A stretch of DNA of 64,000 nt from CAILZL01 sp050248275 (GTDB lineage Bacteria; Pseudomonadota; Gammaproteobacteria; Steroidobacterales; Steroidobacteraceae): assembly GCA_050248275.1 (NCBI GenBank), contig JBFWSR010000003.1, positions 62,001 to 126,000 on the forward strand, given 5' to 3'. Positions 59,942-64,000 of the stretch are shown here, in pieces. The notes under the pieces are model-generated. The model searched no databases and had not been told where the DNA came from. It saw only the letters and a program-made list of their open reading frames with translations. The stretch's first letter is position 1. Every line of letters begins with the position of its first letter. The translations under genes and the position numbers were made by a program.

Positions 59942-60979
59942 ATGCAAGGCGTCGTTTATGCGCTGACGGCGGCGGTATTGTTTGGCGCCAGTACGCCCTT
60001 GGCGAAATGGCTGCTGGGCAATGGACTCGACTCGTGGTTGCTGGCCGGACTCCTGTATGGCGGCGCGGGTATTGGGCTGAGCATCGTATATTTACTGCGC
60101 GGCCACCATTTGGCTGAAGCCAGCGTGCAGCGTCGTGATTTACCTTGGCTCGCGCCAGTTGTTCTGTTTGGTGGTATCGCCGGACCGGTGCTACTCATGT
60201 ATGGCTTGGCGCATACGTCTGCATCCTCCGCATCCTTGCTGCTCAATCTGGAAGGACTGGCCACCCTGACCATCGCCTGGCTAGTGTTTCATGAGCATGT
60301 CGATCGTCGCTTATTGCTCGGCGCGTTGGCCATTCTCTGCGGGGCCACACTGCTGTCGTATCGAGGCGCAGATAGTTTTGGCATCGGCACGCTGGCCATC
60401 GCTGCCGCCTGTCTGGCCTGGGGCATTGATAACAACCTGACCCGTAAGTTATCAGGCCGTGATCCATTACAGATTGCGGCCATCAAAGGCATCGTTGCCG
60501 GCTGCGTCAATATCACATTGGCCATGACGCAAGGTGCGCACTGGCCGGGTGGCCTGCTTGCGCTGGAAGCCGGCGTCATCGGCTTCTTTGGCTACGGCAT
60601 CAGTGTCGTGGCCTTTGTACTGGCGATGCGGCATCTCGGTACGGCGCGCACGGGCGCGTATTTTTCAACCGCACCCTTTATCGGTACCGCACTGTCAGTC
60701 ATTTTGCTCAACGACAGTGTCAGTGTGTCGCTACTCATTGCGGCGGGGCTGATGGGTATCGGTGTGTACTTGCACCTGACTGAGAATCACGAGCACGAAC
60801 ATGCTCACGAGTCACTGGAGCATGAGCACCGGCATGTTCACGATGCACATCACCAGCATCTACATGACACGGATGTTCTGCCTGACGAACCACACTCGCA
60901 TCAACATCAGCATGTGCCGTTGATTCATCGGCATCGACACTATCCTGACATTCATCATCGGCACGGTCATCCGCATTGA
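59942..60979 (+). CDS. DMT/EamA-family exporter with histidine-rich tail
   Basis: A 345-residue transporter with ten membrane helices arranged as two EamA repeats (residues about 1-135 and 145-280). The last 65 residues are soluble and extremely His-rich (HEHEHAHESLEHEHRHVHD and more), a feature that suggests binding of Zn, Ni, Co or Cd. Usual EamA proteins end near residue 290. It follows ynfA by 3 nt. The likely role is metal efflux or metal-linked export; a cytoplasmic metal buffer at the membrane is another option. Confidence 0.88.
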   Translation: MQGVVYALTAAVLFGASTPLAKWLLGNGLDSWLLAGLLYGGAGIGLSIVYLLRGHHLAEASVQRRDLPWLAPVVLFGGIAGPVLLMYGLAHTSASSASLLLNLEGLATLTIAWLVFHEHVDRRLLLGALAILCGATLLSYRGADSFGIGTLAIAAACLAWGIDNNLTRKLSGRDPLQIAAIKGIVAGCVNITLAMTQGAHWPGGLLALEAGVIGFFGYGISVVAFVLAMRHLGTARTGAYFSTAPFIGTALSVILLNDSVSVSLLIAAGLMGIGVYLHLTENHEHEHAHESLEHEHRHVHDAHHQHLHDTDVLPDEPHSHQHQHVPLIHRHRHYPDIHHRHGHPH

Positions 60980-60993
60980 TCGTGCTTCAAGGG

Positions 60994-61413
60994 TTAACAA
61001 CATCCCGAAGCGTTTCGTACAAATCGGCAAATGCGGGATGCGTCTTGCTGCGTACACGCGCTCGCCAGCTCAGCCAGGACCGCGCGCTTTTCCTGCATCG
61101 CCACCAAGGCCGCATCGACTTCCTTGAGCTTGCTGTCGAATAACGGCGCGAGCGCAGCGCAGGTGTCTTTTTCCTGCGCGCGCAACTGCAATAAATGTCC
61201 GATCTCGCTTAGCGAAAAACCAGCTCGTTGAGTCTGTTTGATAAATGCAATCGTGCCTACCAGTGCTGCATCGAACTGACGATATCCGGCAGTGGTATGT
61301 CCGGTGGGTTTAATGAGTCCTTGTTCTTCATAGTATCGCGAGGTCTCACGGCCCACGCCGGTTGCCTTTGACAGTGACGCGGTAGACAAGAAGCAAGATG
61401 TTGATTTGCCCAT
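60994..61413 (-). CDS. MerR-family metal regulator (Hg/Zn-type)
   Basis: A 139-residue transcription activator. The N-terminal winged helix has SLSKATGVGRETSRYYEEQGL (TSRYYE replacing the usual TIRYYE), then GYRQFD and FSLSEIGHLL. The dimer helix follows. Three Cys sit where Hg(II) ligands lie in MerR: the DTC residue, the Cys in SACTQQ, and the Cys nine residues later in RIC; two more end the protein (SGCC), as in ZntR-like proteins. ATG at 61413 has GAGGTGG upstream on the minus strand. It is divergent from the MerF-like gene and should activate it. Confidence 0.85.
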   Translation of the reverse strand: MGKSTSCFLSTASLSKATGVGRETSRYYEEQGLIKPTGHTTAGYRQFDAALVGTIAFIKQTQRAGFSLSEIGHLLQLRAQEKDTCAALAPLFDSKLKEVDAALVAMQEKRAVLAELASACTQQDASRICRFVRNASGCC

Positions 61414-61482
61414 AGGCCACCTCATGGCTGGATCTCTGCATCGTAGCAATGAATGCTTTCGCATCGCTAGCTGACGGGGTAC

Positions 61483-61514
61483 TTGACCCGGTGGTTGGGT
61501 ACCGGTTTTACGAT
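61483..61514 (+). promoter_or_regulatory. MerR-type promoter of the MerF-like gene
   Basis: TTGACC (61483-61488) and TACGAT (61509-61514) are separated by 20 bases, the over-long spacer that MerR proteins need to distort. The spacer holds a GC-rich imperfect dyad (CGGTGG...ACCGGT). It lies between the divergent regulator and target genes, 32 bases before the ATG at 61547. Confidence 0.65.
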
Positions 61515-61546
61515 ACCCCTGCATTGAAATACCCGGAGGCATCGAT

Positions 61547-61798
61547 ATGAAGCAAAAAGGCTGGTTTGGACTGGCGATAGTGGCCTGCGCAGCGTGCTGT
61601 GCAGCGCCGTTCTGGCTATTGAGCGCAGCCGGTGTTGCGGGCATCGCAGCACTCAGTGCCGATACTTGGATCTGTGGCTTGTTAATACTGCTTGCCGTGG
61701 GAATTTGGTATTGGCGTTACCGTCAGCGTCGTTCGCAATCTTGCGGCGCGACAAGTACCTGGCACTGTGCTATGGATTGCGATTGCAAGCCTGACTGA
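61547..61798 (+). CDS. MerF-like small metal-transport protein
   Basis: An 83-residue membrane protein with two helices. The first holds a vicinal Cys pair (CAACCAAPFW, residues about 14-22), as in MerF and MerT, followed by GVAGIAAL. The second helix (about 43-57) precedes RRRSQSC and a Cys-rich tail (HCAMDCDCKPD). MerF carries Hg(II) across the membrane by Cys relay; the match in length, CC position and Arg-rich end is good. It is controlled by the divergent MerR. GGAGG precedes the ATG. No merA or merP is nearby, so transport of another soft metal is possible. Confidence 0.72.
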   Translation: MKQKGWFGLAIVACAACCAAPFWLLSAAGVAGIAALSADTWICGLLILLAVGIWYWRYRQRRSQSCGATSTWHCAMDCDCKPD

Positions 61799-61894
61799 CC
61801 GGTAGCCATTGGGTCATAAGCTATTCCCATACCCTGTTCCGGACGCGATCTATCCACTCGTCAGTAGCTAGAACACCGTATTGGCGGGCGCTTG

Positions 61895-61924
61895 TTGACT
61901 ATTCTAGTATTCGCTTGAATACTA
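61895..61924 (+). promoter_or_regulatory. ArsR operator overlapping a sigma-70 promoter
   Basis: TTGACT (61895-61900) and AATACT (61918-61923) are spaced by 17 bases. The perfect inverted repeat TAGTATTC-GCTT-GAATACTA (61905-61924) covers the spacer and -10 box, the expected site of an ArsR repressor. Transcription would begin near 61930, at the ATG of the next gene (61931), so the mRNA may be leaderless. Confidence 0.7.
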
Positions 61925-61930
61925 TTCTCC

Positions 61931-62626
61931 ATGACGCAAGCTCATCGACGCTTCAAAGACAGTCTTTACGAACAGCTTTCCCGGATTGGCAAAGCGGTCG
62001 CCGCGCCTAAGCGCCTGGAGTTGTTGGAGCTGCTGTGTCAGGGACCCCGGACGGTGGAAGTACTGGCTGCCCAAGCCTCTATTTCCACTGCGAACACCTC
62101 GCAACATTTGCAGATTCTGCGCGCGGCCCGGCTCATTGATGCGCAGAAGCATGGTCTGCATGTCGAGTATCGACTGGCTGATGACAAGGTAAGCGATTTT
62201 TTCCACGTGCTACGCAGTCTCGCGGAGTCGCAATTGGCGGAGCTGCAACAGGTCGCGCGAACCTATCTTGCAGGACGCGGTGCGCTGGAGCCGGTGGGTG
62301 GTGAAGAGCTGTTAAAGCGTGTACGACGCGGCGAAGTGGTGGTGCTCGATGTTCGCCCGTCTGAGGAATACAAAGCTGGGCATATCCCTGGCGCTTTATC
62401 GATACCCGTCGCTGACTTGAAAGCGCGCATCAAGGAGCTATCCAAGCGTCGCGAGATCGTTGCGTACTGTCGTGGACCTTACTGTGTGATGGCCATCGAG
62501 GCCGTGGAGCTGCTCCGTAAGAAAGGTTTTAAGGCGCAGCGAATGGAGCAAGGCGTCGTTGACTGGCGGGCTCGCGGGTGGACAATTGAACAAGGCGCAC
62601 CCACGGAAATAGGGACTACACACTAA
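61931..62626 (+). CDS. ArsR-family regulator fused to a rhodanese domain
   Basis: A 231-residue protein. Residues 1-100 form an ArsR/SmtB winged helix (RLELLELLCQGPRTVEVLA and SISTANTSQHLQILRAA). Residues 125-225 form a rhodanese domain with LDVRPSEEYKAGHIPGA and the active-site loop YCRGPYCV, whose first Cys would carry persulfide. Such fusions repress genes for sulfur or metalloid handling and sense through Cys chemistry. The promoter overlaps a palindrome, which fits self-repression. There is no ribosome-binding site, because the start lies at or next to the transcript start. It is upstream of the methyltransferase gene by 31 nt. Confidence 0.92.
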   Translation: MTQAHRRFKDSLYEQLSRIGKAVAAPKRLELLELLCQGPRTVEVLAAQASISTANTSQHLQILRAARLIDAQKHGLHVEYRLADDKVSDFFHVLRSLAESQLAELQQVARTYLAGRGALEPVGGEELLKRVRRGEVVVLDVRPSEEYKAGHIPGALSIPVADLKARIKELSKRREIVAYCRGPYCVMAIEAVELLRKKGFKAQRMEQGVVDWRARGWTIEQGAPTEIGTTH

Positions 62627-62657
62627 TGACTATCTCCATACAAAGTGCAGGTGTGTC

Positions 62658-63287
62658 ATGACCGAAGGCAAAGCCGACCACTGGCAAACGGTGTATCAGA
62701 GCAAGCAAGCGACACAGGTCAGTTGGTTTGCGCCGAACCTCAATATCTCGATATCGTTGCTGGAGCAGTTTGGCCTGAATCCTGATTCGCGAGTAATCGA
62801 TATCGGCGCAGGAGCATCGACGCTGGTTGATGACCTGCTGGAGATGGGGATTCATAAGGTCACGCTGTTGGATATATCTGCGGCATCTCTGGAAGTGACC
62901 CAGCAACGCCTTGGAGCGCGCGCCGGCGAGGTACAGTGGGTAGTGTCCGATGCAGCTCACGTGAATCTTCCCGCTCAGTCTTTTGACTTCTGGCATGACC
63001 GGGCAGCGTTCCACTTCCTGACTGACGCTGGCGATGTGGCTGCCTATGTCGCTGCCGCAACACGCTCCATCGTTGAGGATGGATTCGCAATCATAAGTGG
63101 CTTTGCAGCGGACGGCCCTGAGCGATGCAGTGGGCTGCCGGTTGTGCGCCGTGAACCTCAAGAGGTCGCTGATCTATTTGGATCAGCCTTCACACTTGTG
63201 CATTCACAGCATGAACGCCACACCACGCCATCGGGCGCTTCGCAGGCTTTTGCCTATGCCGTGTTACGAAAGAACTTCGCCACTTGA
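62658..63287 (+). CDS. Class I SAM-dependent methyltransferase
   Basis: A 209-residue enzyme with the SAM-binding motif VIDIGAGAST (residues about 47-56), acidic loop TLLDIS and post motif FDFWHDRAAFHFL. The closest functional group is small methyltransferases of the UbiE/thiopurine type; metal or metalloid methylation is possible given the context. It starts 31 nt after the ArsR-rhodanese gene and belongs to its transcript. The substrate is not predictable. Confidence 0.87.
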   Translation: MTEGKADHWQTVYQSKQATQVSWFAPNLNISISLLEQFGLNPDSRVIDIGAGASTLVDDLLEMGIHKVTLLDISAASLEVTQQRLGARAGEVQWVVSDAAHVNLPAQSFDFWHDRAAFHFLTDAGDVAAYVAAATRSIVEDGFAIISGFAADGPERCSGLPVVRREPQEVADLFGSAFTLVHSQHERHTTPSGASQAFAYAVLRKNFAT

Positions 63288-63321
63288 TCGCCTTGACCCT
63301 CTCGCCTTTCAGGATAATGCC

Positions 63322-63705
63322 GTGATACACACCACCAGCCAACCCGGCGATTACCCGACTGATTTTTCAAACGGACAAATACGAGCCGTTGCCGATGCTC
63401 CGCTGGAGAAAGGCGGAATGGGAGCTGGTTTTGGGCCGCATGAATTGCTCGAAGCAGCACTGGCCACCTGTATCAACATGGCCGTGCGCATGAGTGCCAA
63501 TAAGCTCGGTATTGTGCTGGAAGGAGCCGCCACGTCGGTGCGGCTGGATCGATCTCAGCCCGACGTTGTGAAATATGAATATACGCTTGAGCTGGTTGGA
63601 TCATTGACTGACAAAGAGCGGCAGCAACTTGAGGAAGCGGCTAATGCGTGCCCGGTACGACAGACCCTATCAAAGAGAGCGAATTTTATCGCTGCGTTTC
63701 GCTGA
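63322..63705 (+). CDS. OsmC-family protein
   Basis: A 127-residue thiol peroxidase-like protein of the OsmC/Ohr family. Visible are GMGAGFGPHELLEAALATCINM with its Cys and the second Cys in ACPVRQTLS, the two redox cysteines of the family. They could reduce organic peroxides. The chosen GTG at 63322 has AGGA seven bases upstream; an in-frame ATG at 63256 overlaps the methyltransferase gene and would add about 22 residues without OsmC features. Confidence 0.87.
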   Translation: MIHTTSQPGDYPTDFSNGQIRAVADAPLEKGGMGAGFGPHELLEAALATCINMAVRMSANKLGIVLEGAATSVRLDRSQPDVVKYEYTLELVGSLTDKERQQLEEAANACPVRQTLSKRANFIAAFR

Positions 63706-63731
63706 TTCGGCGTGACCTACTCGGCACCGCG

Positions 63732-63998
63732 TTAGATGGTAGTGATATCGGCCTCAAGCATCCGTTCAGCTCGCAATGAGTTGGCAATCAAGCATCCGTG
63801 CTCGGCTTTCTCCAGTGCTTGAAGACATCGAGCTTCGTCCATTCCTTTGGAGACATTGAGCGTCGCATGCGTGACGAACTTGGTGAATCGCGATTCACCC
63901 TCGACCCTTTCAAGCGTTCCAAAAACCTCACAAGCAAGCTGCAACCACTCAATCTTGGACGCACGAGCGACCGCGCGAAACGTCAGGATGAAACAGTC
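63732..63998 (-). CDS. OsmC-family protein, partial (cut by window end)
   Basis: The last 88 codons of a minus-strand OsmC family gene whose start lies outside the window. It opens with DCFILTFRAVARASKIEW, where the Cys is the first redox Cys, and ends with AEHGCLIANSLRAE, which holds the second. It is convergent with the plus-strand OsmC gene (26 nt between the stops) but belongs to a different subgroup. Confidence 0.85.
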   Translation of the reverse strand, partial: DCFILTFRAVARASKIEWLQLACEVFGTLERVEGESRFTKFVTHATLNVSKGMDEARCLQALEKAEHGCLIANSLRAERMLEADITTI

Positions 63999-64000
63999 CG

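Noticed and set aside
1..64000. tRNA, rRNA, CRISPR arrays, integrase or transposase genes
   Set aside because: I looked for T-loop motifs, regular short repeats with spacers and DDE or tyrosine recombinase patterns and saw none; the only direct repeat is the 636-base tandem duplication.

Overview
The window is a heavy-metal resistance and carbon-metabolism island from a proteobacterium. Gene families such as CopL, CopABCD, CusCBA, CzcCBA and an ArsR-rhodanese fusion suggest a gammaproteobacterium of xanthomonad or nevskial type, with a betaproteobacterium as the alternative; this is inferred from gene content only. I found no integrase, transposase, CRISPR array, rRNA or tRNA. The left end cuts a Cu+ ATPase gene and the right end cuts an OsmC-type gene.

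Layout. 1-4.4 kb: copper genes (end of a CopA-type ATPase, copL, a small lipoprotein, copC, copD, a DUF2933 protein, an ICMT-like methyltransferase, an SRPBCC protein). 4.4-8.1 kb: a beta-CASP metallo-beta-lactamase nuclease and a two-component system. 8.1-14.4 kb: glycogen debranching enzyme (minus strand), then a thymidine/AMP phosphorylase, a PRPP synthetase homologue and a glucan phosphorylase. 14.5-18.7 kb: a redox module made of a membrane-anchored FNR-ferredoxin fusion, a diheme b-type membrane protein and a seven-CXXCH cytochrome c, followed by a VUT-family transporter. 18.7-26.5 kb: one tightly packed minus-strand operon, read as Met-rich Spy-like protein, lipoprotein, copA oxidase, copB, tal, gnd, zwf. 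26.7-30.7 kb: a second minus-strand operon (sugar nucleotidyltransferase, DUF2934 protein, 73-residue protein, phosphoketolase).

31.2-40.9 kb: a tandemly duplicated small periplasmic protein gene, a CusCBA-like tripartite pump and a P2-type cation ATPase. 40.9-41.8 kb: a DUF411 copper protein and a structured non-coding element that resembles a HEARO/omega RNA without a nuclease gene. 41.8-49.4 kb: a second CusCBA system with a CusB-CusF fusion, and a PepSY protein. 49.4-57.3 kb: a decayed MerR start, cusF, and a CzcCBA system with flanking unknown proteins. 57.3-61 kb: a Zn/Cd/Pb ATPase, YnfA, and a DMT exporter with a histidine-rich tail. 61-64 kb: a MerR/MerF-like pair, an apparently leaderless ArsR-rhodanese regulator, a methyltransferase and two OsmC-type proteins.

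How it works together. Three RND pumps and at least three P-type ATPases can move Cu/Ag, Zn/Cd/Co and other cations out of the cytoplasm and periplasm. CopA oxidase, CopB/C/D, CusF and Met/His-rich proteins handle periplasmic copper. The carbon genes form a route from glycogen to glucose-1-phosphate, through the oxidative pentose phosphate branch (NADPH) to phosphoketolase (acetyl-phosphate). Part of that route is arranged as one operon with copA/copB, which suggests that metal stress and NADPH supply are expressed together. The best candidates for undescribed biology are the FNR-ferredoxin/diheme b/heptaheme c module, the stand-alone HEARO-like RNA and the copper-pentose phosphate operon.
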